Shown here: in pieces, positions 46,986 through 54,672 of the stretch
Layout: every line of letters begins with the position of its first letter
How positions within the stretch are numbered: the first letter of the stretch is position 1
Assembly: GCF_012935695.1 (NCBI RefSeq)
Contig: NZ_CP052859.1
Coordinates: forward strand, 5,745,001-5,809,000
DNA from: Pseudomonas sp. ADAK18
GTDB lineage: Bacteria; Pseudomonadota; Gammaproteobacteria; Pseudomonadales; Pseudomonadaceae
Direction: 5' to 3'
DNA: 64,000 nucleotides
Translations under genes and position numbers: made by a program
The notes under the pieces: generated by a model
What the model was told of the DNA's origin: nothing
Database searches by the model: none
The model's input: the letters and a program-made list of their open reading frames with translations, nothing else

Positions 46986-47444
46986 GTGTCTCAGACTCTC
47001 GAACAACTCCAGATGAACATCAGCAGCAGCATGGTGGTGGGTGCGCGTAACTGGCGCAAAATCTGCCAGACCACGCTGGTGAGCTATGGCATCTCCGAAG
47101 CCTGCGCCGTGCCGCTATTGATGATCGGCCGCCTGGGCGACGGTGTGCATCAGGTCAAGGTGGCCCAGGCGTCCGGGATGGAAAGCCCGTCCCTGGTGCG
47201 CTTGCTGGACCAGTTGTGCAACGCCGGCTTCGTGTGCCGCACCGAAGACATCCACGACCGCCGTGCCAAGGCCCTGAGCCTGACTGCCCGTGGCCGTGAG
47301 CTGGTGCAGGCGGTGGAAGAGCAACTGGTGCGTCTGCGTCGTGAAGTGCTGGCAGACATCGAGGCCGATGATCTGGAGACGGCACTGCGTGTACTGCGTG
47401 CCTTCGAAGCCGCCAACCAACACCCTGCGGTCGTGACGCCTTGA
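46986..47444 (+). CDS. MarR-family transcriptional regulator
   Basis: This 152-residue winged-helix repressor shows VKVAQASGMESPSLVRLLDQLCNAGFV (recognition region), then RTEDIHDRRAKALSLTARG, the conserved MarR wing with the DxRxK pattern. The start is GTG 46986; an internal ATG at 47013 is possible. It is the first gene of the FUSC efflux operon: its stop overlaps the TTG start of the next gene. Confidence 0.92.
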   Translation: MSQTLEQLQMNISSSMVVGARNWRKICQTTLVSYGISEACAVPLLMIGRLGDGVHQVKVAQASGMESPSLVRLLDQLCNAGFVCRTEDIHDRRAKALSLTARGRELVQAVEEQLVRLRREVLADIEADDLETALRVLRAFEAANQHPAVVTP

Positions 47445-49519
47445 ACGGATTTTTTTCCGGCATGCCGCCGGCACGAGATTGGTTCTACGGCGTTCGAACA
47501 TTTGCTGCATCGATGATCGCGTTGTACATCGCCATGTTGATGCAGATGCCGCGCCCGTATTGGGCAATGGCCACGGTGTATATCGTCTCAAGTCCCTTTG
47601 TCGGTCCCACCAGTTCCAAGGCGCTGTACCGGGCCGTCGGCACCTTTCTCGGCGCGGCGGCGGCGGTATTTTTTGTACCTATGTTTGTGCAGACCCCATA
47701 TTTGCTGGTGGTAGTGATTGCGTTGTGGACTGGGATCCTGCTGTTCCTTTCACTCCACCTGCGTACCGCCAACAGCTACGCGCTGATGCTCGCCGGCTAC
47801 ACCTTGCCGCTGATCGCCCTGCCGGTGGTGGATAACCCGCTGGCGGTATGGGACGTGGCCGAGGCGCGTACCGAAGAAATCTTCCTCGGCATCGCCGTGG
47901 CGGCGGTGGTCGGCGCGATGTTCTGGCCTCGGCGCCTGGCGCCGGTGTTTGATGATTCGGTCAGCAAGTGGTTTTCCGACGCGCAGGTCTACAGCCAGCG
48001 CTTCCTGACCCGCAACGTGCAACCTGAAGAAGTCAGCACCCTGCGCGGCGGTATGGTCGCCACCTTCAACACCCTGGAGTTGATGATCGGGCAACTGCCC
48101 CACGAGGGCGCGCGGCCGCAAACGGTACGCAACACCAAAGAGCTGCGTGGGCGGATGATCCACCTGTTGCCGGTGGTGGATGCACTCGACGACGCCTTGT
48201 ATGCCCTGGAGCGCCGCACGCCAGAGCTGGTCGGAAAGTTTGCGCCGCTTTTGGCCGCCACCGTCGAATGGCTGGAAAACACCCAAAAGGACGCGCCCAT
48301 CGAACGCTGGCGCGCCCTGCGTGACCAGATCGAAGCCCTGCAACCCGACGCCGAAGCCCTGGATGATCGTCATCAGTTGCTGTTTTCCAATGCCCTCTAC
48401 CGGCTGGGCGAATGGATCGATTTGTGGCAGGACTGCCGCAGCCTGCAAGCGGCCATCCAGTGCGAAAGCCAGGATAATTGGCGCGCCGTGTACCGCCACT
48501 GGCGCCTCGGCCGGCTGACGCCCTTTATTGACCGTGGCCTGATGTTCTATTCGGCGTTTTCCACCGTAACGGCGATTGTAGTCGCCTCGGTGCTGTGGAT
48601 CCTGCTGGGCTGGACCGATGGCGGCAGCGCCGTGATTTTGGCGGCTGTAGCCTGCAGCTTTTTCGCCTCCATGGATGATCCTGCGCCGCAGATCTACCGG
48701 TTCTTTTTCTGGACGGCGATGTCGGTGCTCTTCGCCAGCCTCTATCTGTTTCTGGTACTGCCCAACCTGCACGATTTTCCGATGTTGGTATTGGCCTTCG
48801 CCGTACCTTTTATCTGTGTTGGCACCCTGACGGTGCAGCCGCGTTTCTACCTGGGAATGCTGCTGACCCTGGTCAACACCTCATCGTTTATCAGCATCCA
48901 GGGCGCCTACGACGCGGACTTCCTGGCCTTCGCCAACTCCAACCTGGCTGGCCCAGTGGGTCTGTTGTTCGCCTTTGTCTGGACCCTGATCGCCCGACCG
49001 TTCGGCGCAGAGTTCGCCGCCAAGCGCCTGACCCGTTTCAGCTGGCACGACATCGTCGGCCTCACAGAACCCGCGACCCTGGCCGAACACCGGCAGATGG
49101 GAGTACGGATGCTCGACCGCCTGATGCAACACCTGCCACGCCTGGCGATGACCGGGCAAGACACCGGCATCGCGCTGCGCGAAGTGCGGGTAGCGCTGAA
49201 CCTGCTCGACCTGCTGGCCTACTCTCCGCGCATCCTCGGCGTGCCGCGTGTGCTGCTCAATCAAGTGGTGGAGGGCGTTGGAGGGTACTTCAAGGCCTGC
49301 CTGAAGGCTGGCGAACGCTTGCCAGCCCCCGGTGGTCTGCTGATGACCCTGGACCGTACCCGCCGCGCCCTCAACGGCCAGGGTCTGCAAGGTGAAGACG
49401 AAACCCGTCTGCACCTGTTGCATGCCCTCAGCGGCTTGCGCCTGGCGTTGTTGCCGGGCGTGGAATTTGTTGGCGGCCCAGAGTTGGACGCGCCGCTACC
49501 CGATGGAGCGCCTTTATGA
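47441..49519 (+). CDS. FUSC-family inner-membrane transporter (AaeB-like)
   Basis: This 692-residue aromatic-acid/fusaric-acid type exporter has two blocks of membrane segments (about 15-165 and 360-520) separated by a soluble domain, which is the FUSC/AaeB layout. MQMPRPYWAMATVYIVSSPF and ILLGWTDGGSAVILAAVA are typical of each half. TTG 47441 overlaps the marR stop; ATG 47462 is an alternative. It works with the DUF1656, HlyD and OMF partners encoded next. Confidence 0.9.
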   Translation: MNGFFSGMPPARDWFYGVRTFAASMIALYIAMLMQMPRPYWAMATVYIVSSPFVGPTSSKALYRAVGTFLGAAAAVFFVPMFVQTPYLLVVVIALWTGILLFLSLHLRTANSYALMLAGYTLPLIALPVVDNPLAVWDVAEARTEEIFLGIAVAAVVGAMFWPRRLAPVFDDSVSKWFSDAQVYSQRFLTRNVQPEEVSTLRGGMVATFNTLELMIGQLPHEGARPQTVRNTKELRGRMIHLLPVVDALDDALYALERRTPELVGKFAPLLAATVEWLENTQKDAPIERWRALRDQIEALQPDAEALDDRHQLLFSNALYRLGEWIDLWQDCRSLQAAIQCESQDNWRAVYRHWRLGRLTPFIDRGLMFYSAFSTVTAIVVASVLWILLGWTDGGSAVILAAVACSFFASMDDPAPQIYRFFFWTAMSVLFASLYLFLVLPNLHDFPMLVLAFAVPFICVGTLTVQPRFYLGMLLTLVNTSSFISIQGAYDADFLAFANSNLAGPVGLLFAFVWTLIARPFGAEFAAKRLTRFSWHDIVGLTEPATLAEHRQMGVRMLDRLMQHLPRLAMTGQDTGIALREVRVALNLLDLLAYSPRILGVPRVLLNQVVEGVGGYFKACLKAGERLPAPGGLLMTLDRTRRALNGQGLQGEDETRLHLLHALSGLRLALLPGVEFVGGPELDAPLPDGAPL

Positions 49520-49725
49520 TCGGTGATCTGGATGTCAGCGGGGTGTTCCTGCCCACGCTGCTGGTGCTGATGGGCATTACGTATGTGTTGTATCTGGTGG
49601 TGCATGGGTTGTTGACGCGCTTCCACTTCTATCGCCTGGTCTGGCACCGGGCATTGTTCAATGTGGGTCTCTACGCTCTGTTGCTGGGCGCAGTGGACTC
49701 ACTCAGTCGATACCTGATGACATGA
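49516..49725 (+). CDS. DUF1656 small membrane protein (AaeX-like)
   Basis: This 69-residue protein has two hydrophobic segments (about 9-30 and 46-64) and the DUF1656 start IGDLDVSGVFLPTLLVLM. It is regularly found between FUSC and HlyD genes. It overlaps both neighbours by 4 bp. Confidence 0.92.
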   Translation: MIGDLDVSGVFLPTLLVLMGITYVLYLVVHGLLTRFHFYRLVWHRALFNVGLYALLLGAVDSLSRYLMT

Positions 49726-50627
49726 AAAAACCTTTTTTGACCATCGGCCGTGTAGTCCTGACGTTGTTGGTGGTGAGTTTCGCCTGCGTCGTGGTCTGGC
49801 GCATGGTGATGTACTACATGTTTGCGCCCTGGACCCGTGACGGCCACATCCGTGCCGACATCGTGCAGATCGCCCCGGACGTGTCCGGGTTGATCCAGCA
49901 AGTGGACGTGCGCGACAACCAGTTGGTGGTGCGCGGCCAAGTACTGTTCTCCGTCGACCAGGACCGCTTCAAACTGGCCCTGCGCCAGGCCCAGGCAGCC
50001 GTCGCCGACCGTCAGGAAACCCTGGCTCAGGCCCAACGTGAAGCCAAGCGTAACCGTGGCTTGGGCAACCTGGTGGCCAGCGAACAACTGGAAGAAAGCC
50101 AATCGCGCGTGGCCCGTGCCCAATCGGCGTTGGCCGAAGCACAGGTGACGGTGGACAGCGCCCAGCTCAACCTTGATCGCTCGGTGATCCGCAGCCCGGT
50201 GGACGGCTACGTCAACGACCGTGCGCCCCGCGTGCAAGAGTTCGTCACCGCTGGTCGCCCGGTGTTGTCGGTGGTGGACAGCAACTCCTTCCATATCGAC
50301 GGCTATTTCGAAGAGACCAAGCTGGACGGTATTCACGTCGGGCAGAGCGTCGACATCCGTGTGATCGGCGACAGTGCTCGCCTGCGTGGCCATGTGCAGA
50401 GCATCGTCGCCGGTATCGAAGACCGCGACCGCAGCAGCGGCTCGAACCTGTTGCCCAACGTCAACCCGGCGTTCAGTTGGGTACGCTTGGCCCAGCGGAT
50501 CCCGGTGCGGATCGCTTTTGATGATGTGCCGCAAGACTTCCGCATGATCGCCGGGCGTACCGCCACGGTGTCGATCATCGGTGACCAGGCCAAACCCGCC
50601 GAACAACAGCCAGGAGCCAAGCCATGA
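49722..50627 (+). CDS. HlyD-family adaptor (AaeA-like)
   Basis: This 301-residue periplasmic adaptor has an N-terminal anchor, the AaeA-like signature YMFAPWTRDGHIRADIVQIAPDVSG, a short coiled-coil at about 80-150 and a second lipoyl half VIRSPVDGYVNDRAPRVQEF. It partners the FUSC transporter; the ATGA overlaps at both ends indicate one transcript. Confidence 0.92.
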   Translation: MKKPFLTIGRVVLTLLVVSFACVVVWRMVMYYMFAPWTRDGHIRADIVQIAPDVSGLIQQVDVRDNQLVVRGQVLFSVDQDRFKLALRQAQAAVADRQETLAQAQREAKRNRGLGNLVASEQLEESQSRVARAQSALAEAQVTVDSAQLNLDRSVIRSPVDGYVNDRAPRVQEFVTAGRPVLSVVDSNSFHIDGYFEETKLDGIHVGQSVDIRVIGDSARLRGHVQSIVAGIEDRDRSSGSNLLPNVNPAFSWVRLAQRIPVRIAFDDVPQDFRMIAGRTATVSIIGDQAKPAEQQPGAKP

Positions 50628-52066
50628 AGCAGCTTCTGACAACCGCCGGGCTGGGGTTGTTATTGTCGGCCTGCCAGGTGGTCGGACCGGATTATCATCT
50701 GCCGGACCAGGCCGCCGTGCACCGTGCAGACCTGCAAGGACAACTGACGGGGCAGGGCAGCAATGTCGTGTCGGCGCCGGTGCCTGCCGACTGGTGGAAG
50801 CTCTACCAGGACCCACGCCTGGATGAACTGGTGCGTCAGGCCATGGCCTCCAACACCGATCTTCGGGTGGCTGCGGCCAACCTGCAGCGGGCGCGCTATC
50901 AGGTGCAGCAAGCCGAGTCCGCTGGCGGTTTGAGCGGCGGGGCCAAGGCCGGTGTTCAACGTTTGCAAGAGTCTGGCGAGGCTTATCTGCTGCCGGAAAA
51001 AGTGCCGGTGACCAATGTGGGTGATGTGGGTATCACTACGTCCTATCAATTCGACTTGTTCGGCACCTTGCAGCGCGGCATTGAAGGCGCCCAAGCCAGT
51101 GCCGATGCGACCCAGGCGGCCGCCGATATCGCTCGCATTACCCTGGTGGCCGATGTGGTGCGCTCCTACACCCAGGTCTGCGCGGCCAACGAGGAGCGGG
51201 AAATCGCCCAGCACTCCCTGGATCTGCAAGGTGAAAGCACCCGTTTGACCCAGCGTTTGCGGGATGCGGGGCGTGGTGACGAAACCCAGGTAACCCGTTC
51301 GCAAACCCAATTCAAATCCTTGCGCGCCGACCTGCCGCGTTATGAAGCCGCGCGCCAGGCCGGGTTGTTCCGCTTGTCGATGTTACTGGCCAAGCCTGTC
51401 GATCAACTGCCTGCCGGCACCCGTGATTGCGCCGAGTTACCGCGCGTCGCCCAACTGCTGCCGGTGGGCGATGGCGCCGCGCTGCTCAAGCGTCGCCCGG
51501 ATGTGCGTCAGGCCGAGCGTCAGTTGGCGGCGGCGACCGCCAGCATTGGCGTGGCCACGGGGGCGTTGTACCCGGATATCAGCATCGGTGCGACGGTGGC
51601 CACCATTGGCGCCCTCGATCACCTCAGCCAGCCCCAGACCAACCGTTGGGGGTTCGGCCCGTTGATCAGTTGGTCGGTACCGACCAACGGTTCCCGCGCT
51701 CGCATTCATGAAGCGGAGGCCGCGACCCAGGGCGCTTTGGCGCACTTCGACGGGGTGGTGCTCAACGCCATCCGCGAAACCCAGACCGGCCTGGCGCAAT
51801 ACACCGCGCAATTGGAGCGCCGTGATGCCCTGGCCGATGCCGAGCAGTCGGCGCAACAGGCTGCAGACCAGACGCATCGCTTCTTCCAGGCGGGTCGCGC
51901 GTCCTTCCTGGCCGACCTGCAAGCCACCCGCACCTACACCGACGTGCGCGCGCAATTGGCCGCCGCCAACACCCAGGTTGCCATGAGCCAGATCGATTTG
52001 TTCCTGGCGTTGGGCGGCGGTTGGGAAAGTGGACGAACGCAAGGTACACAAGCCAGCAAACCCTGA
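50624..52066 (+). CDS. NodT-family outer-membrane efflux lipoprotein
   Basis: This 480-residue OMF channel has a lipobox LLSAC (Cys near 18), then QVVGPDYHLP. TolC-type repeats and the closing SWSVPTNGSRARI turn are present. It is the last gene of the marR-FUSC-DUF1656-HlyD-OMF operon and gives the pump its own outer-membrane exit. Confidence 0.92.
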   Translation: MKQLLTTAGLGLLLSACQVVGPDYHLPDQAAVHRADLQGQLTGQGSNVVSAPVPADWWKLYQDPRLDELVRQAMASNTDLRVAAANLQRARYQVQQAESAGGLSGGAKAGVQRLQESGEAYLLPEKVPVTNVGDVGITTSYQFDLFGTLQRGIEGAQASADATQAAADIARITLVADVVRSYTQVCAANEEREIAQHSLDLQGESTRLTQRLRDAGRGDETQVTRSQTQFKSLRADLPRYEAARQAGLFRLSMLLAKPVDQLPAGTRDCAELPRVAQLLPVGDGAALLKRRPDVRQAERQLAAATASIGVATGALYPDISIGATVATIGALDHLSQPQTNRWGFGPLISWSVPTNGSRARIHEAEAATQGALAHFDGVVLNAIRETQTGLAQYTAQLERRDALADAEQSAQQAADQTHRFFQAGRASFLADLQATRTYTDVRAQLAAANTQVAMSQIDLFLALGGGWESGRTQGTQASKP

Positions 52067-52082
52067 GCGGGTTGCTATGCTT

Positions 52083-52114
52083 TGACAGGTGGGCACCTGA
52101 TGGCCCACCTGTCA
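52083..52114 (+). terminator. Perfect 12-bp stem hairpin after the efflux operon
   Basis: TGACAGGTGGGC (52083-52094) pairs perfectly with GCCCACCTGTCA (52103-52114) around an 8-nt loop, 17 bp after the OMF stop. No T run follows, so it may act as a weak or Rho-assisted terminator or as a 3' stabiliser. Confidence 0.55.
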
Positions 52115-52145
52115 CTGCTCGCGTTTGCTCATGGGGATTCCAATA

Positions 52146-52778
52146 ATGAAAAACCCTTATGCTCCCGCTTTCTGGTGCGTGTTCTTCGCACTGGTGCTGC
52201 TATCGGCGACCTACTTCTACGGCATCATGCTTGCTCATCAAATCGACAAGGCCATGGTGTTCCTCGACAGCGCCAGCGCGCTGATTGCCGTGCTGTCCAT
52301 TGGTGTGGTGGCCTGGGCCTCCTACCAGGGCCAGCGCATCAAGCGAAAACTGCTCGAACAAGGCAAGACGCGGGTGGCCATCTGGGACACTAAAGTCGCT
52401 CTGCGCCGGGTCGAGACCGTCTTCGACCGCTATTTCTGGGGCAGCTATTGGCAGCCTGGCCGTACCTTCCAGGAAGTCATGGGCGAACTCACCGGCACGC
52501 CCCTGGAAAAAAGCCTCGAAGCCCTGAAGAAACAATGCGTGGCGCTGGACCAGCAGGTCGCCGACGGCCGTCACTGGCTCAATAACGCGCGGGAACTGTC
52601 CGATGTCGCCACGGCCATGGCTCGGGAACGCTACCAGCTGGATTTTTGCGATCCCAAGGCGGATACGCCGAGCAACGCGGTGATTCACCGGGAGTTCGAG
52701 GTGCTGGTGTATACGTGGACGGCGCGGCTGAAGAGCTTTGACCATCAACTGGACGAGATCGAGACGGAGTATTCCTGA
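52146..52778 (+). CDS. Hypothetical membrane protein with two N-terminal TM segments
   Basis: This 210-residue protein from ATG 52146 (ribosome site GGGGAT) has TM helices at about 7-28 and 40-60, then a cytoplasmic helical domain (IKRKLLEQGKTRVAIWDTKVALRR...) with possible coiled-coil. No family is recognised with confidence. Its position between an efflux operon and a DUF945 gene gives no functional hint. Confidence 0.7.
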   Translation: MKNPYAPAFWCVFFALVLLSATYFYGIMLAHQIDKAMVFLDSASALIAVLSIGVVAWASYQGQRIKRKLLEQGKTRVAIWDTKVALRRVETVFDRYFWGSYWQPGRTFQEVMGELTGTPLEKSLEALKKQCVALDQQVADGRHWLNNARELSDVATAMARERYQLDFCDPKADTPSNAVIHREFEVLVYTWTARLKSFDHQLDEIETEYS

Positions 52779-52905
52779 GGGGCCTACCGCTATGATTGGG
52801 TGCCTATGCTAATCTTCCTCGGATTTTCGGCGGGCTTGAGCCGACACCCTTTGGGTGTTCAGGGAAGACAGCCCACATCCACATAGGATTTGATCAGGTC
52901 ACTAC

Positions 52906-54402
52906 ATGAATAAGCCAGCAGTTGTTCTTTTGGGTTTTGTTGTTGCGGTCGGCGTCGTCAGCGCCGGTGGCGCTTGGTTCACCGGTAAGCAATTGGAGCC
53001 GGTACTGCAAACCGCGATCCAGAATGCCAACAAGGAACTGCAGACTTCCATGGCTGGCGTCGACGGCACGGTGACCCTCGAGCTGGTGTCCCTGGATCGC
53101 CAGTTGTTCAGCAGCACCGCCCACTACCGCGTCAAGGCGCAAGGCTCGGTGTTCGGCGAAGACCACAAAGATTCCGAACTGCTGTTCGTCGACCACATCG
53201 AGCACGGCCCGCTGCCGTTCTCCCGCCTGGTGTCGCTGAAATGGCTGCCGGTCATGGCCACCAGTCACTTCGAGATTGAGAAAAACGCCACCACCGAAAA
53301 ATGGTTCGCCGCCACCAAAGACGTGACGCCGCTCAAGGGCGTGACCAATATCGGCTACAGCCGCTCGGTAGACGGCAACGTTGAACTGCTGCCTCTGGAA
53401 ATCAAGACCGACACGTCCTCGGTGAACTTCTCCGGCGGCGCCCTGCTTTTCACCAGCACCGCCGACGCCCAGAAGGTCAAGGCCAGCGGTTACATGGACT
53501 CCCTCAAAGTTTCGCTGGTCGATGCCAACGGCGCGCCGTTCCAGGCCGAGCTGAACGGGCTGACCGTGGCCAGCAACCTGGTCAAGAGCCCCTTCGGTTT
53601 CTACACCGGCCAGAACACTATCGAGCTGACCAACACCAAGGCCACCTTCGGCCCGCAGCAAGCCGTGCTGACCCTCAAGGGCTTCGAGCAGAAAGACAGC
53701 AGCGAGACCAAGGACAACAACCTGTCCGGCCGCGTGGACTACAAGATCGACGAGATCGGTTACCAGGGTAAGCCCGTGGGCTCGGCGGCCATGGCCGCGA
53801 GCATGAAGAACGTCGATATCCCGGCCATGCTGGTGTTGACCAAGCTTTACCAGGACAAGATGCAGCCGGTGCAGGCTGCGTCCGCTGCCGGGCAACCGAT
53901 CCCGGAACTGCAACTGACCGAAGCCGAGCAAGCGCTGGCCCAGGCCAATGTCGACCAACTGCTGGACGCCAAGCCGCAAGTGGCGGTGGAAAACCTGTCG
54001 CTCAAGACCACCAATGGCGAAAGCCGCTTCAACCTGCTGGTGGACATGACCAAACCGTCGACCATGGAGTTGCCACCGGTTGAACTGGGCAAGCAGATCA
54101 TCTCGCTGCTGGACGCCAACCTGACCCTGTCCAAGCCGATGCTTGCCGACGTAGCGGGTCTGCAAGCGCAGGCCGGCGGCGTAACCGACCCGAAAGCCAT
54201 TGAGCAGCAATCCCAGATGGCCAGTGAAATGATCAGCAACATGGCGGTCGGCACCCAACTGGCGACCGTGGTCGGCACCGACATAGTGTCCAAGCTGAAC
54301 TACGCCAACAATGAAGTGACTTTCAACGGCCAGAAAATGACCGTCGAGCAGTTCATTGGCGGCGTGCTCGGTAAGTTGGGCGCGGTGAGCGGGGCTCAGT
54401 AA
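52906..54402 (+). CDS. DUF945/YdgA-family protein
   Basis: This 498-residue protein has one N-terminal signal/anchor (VVLLGFVVAVGVVSAGGAWFTG) and a long periplasmic region of beta strands. It matches the DUF945 (YdgA) pattern: TGKQLEPVLQ near the start, LELVSLDRQLFSSTAHY, then VDHIEHGPLPFSRL. These proteins are envelope-associated and of uncertain function. It is monocistronic and ends at a strong terminator. Confidence 0.82.
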   Translation: MNKPAVVLLGFVVAVGVVSAGGAWFTGKQLEPVLQTAIQNANKELQTSMAGVDGTVTLELVSLDRQLFSSTAHYRVKAQGSVFGEDHKDSELLFVDHIEHGPLPFSRLVSLKWLPVMATSHFEIEKNATTEKWFAATKDVTPLKGVTNIGYSRSVDGNVELLPLEIKTDTSSVNFSGGALLFTSTADAQKVKASGYMDSLKVSLVDANGAPFQAELNGLTVASNLVKSPFGFYTGQNTIELTNTKATFGPQQAVLTLKGFEQKDSSETKDNNLSGRVDYKIDEIGYQGKPVGSAAMAASMKNVDIPAMLVLTKLYQDKMQPVQAASAAGQPIPELQLTEAEQALAQANVDQLLDAKPQVAVENLSLKTTNGESRFNLLVDMTKPSTMELPPVELGKQIISLLDANLTLSKPMLADVAGLQAQAGGVTDPKAIEQQSQMASEMISNMAVGTQLATVVGTDIVSKLNYANNEVTFNGQKMTVEQFIGGVLGKLGAVSGAQ

Positions 54403-54510
54403 GCAACTCGGTAGAACACTGTAGAACCCTTGTGGGAGCGGCATTTCGGCAATTCGGCGTGCCCGTTTCCACCTTGAATATGCGCAACTTTTAAGCCCTT
54501 TATTCTTGTA

Positions 54511-54548
54511 GGGCAATTCTGAATAAATGTTTGGAATTGCCCTTTTTT
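54511..54548 (+). terminator. Rho-independent terminator after the DUF945 gene
   Basis: The stem GGGCAATTC / GAATTGCCC (54511-54519, 54534-54542) is followed by TTTTTT. It separates the DUF945 gene from pgaA and means the pgaA frame upstream of it (from 54547) is not translated. Confidence 0.88.
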
Positions 54549-54672
54549 GTACCCCTCTCAAGGATATTGCGCCGCAGGAAAGCTTGGCCGGGTCATCAGA
54601 CGCCGGCGGCCTGATGTGTGTTTGACAGGTGAACCTATCGCTATAGCTTTCCGTGTTAGGGAAGCTGACGAA

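Noticed and set aside
54430..54466. GTGGGAGC-type REP half upstream of pgaA
   Set aside because: Only one degenerate arm is visible, with no good inverted partner, so it is not listed as a REP element.
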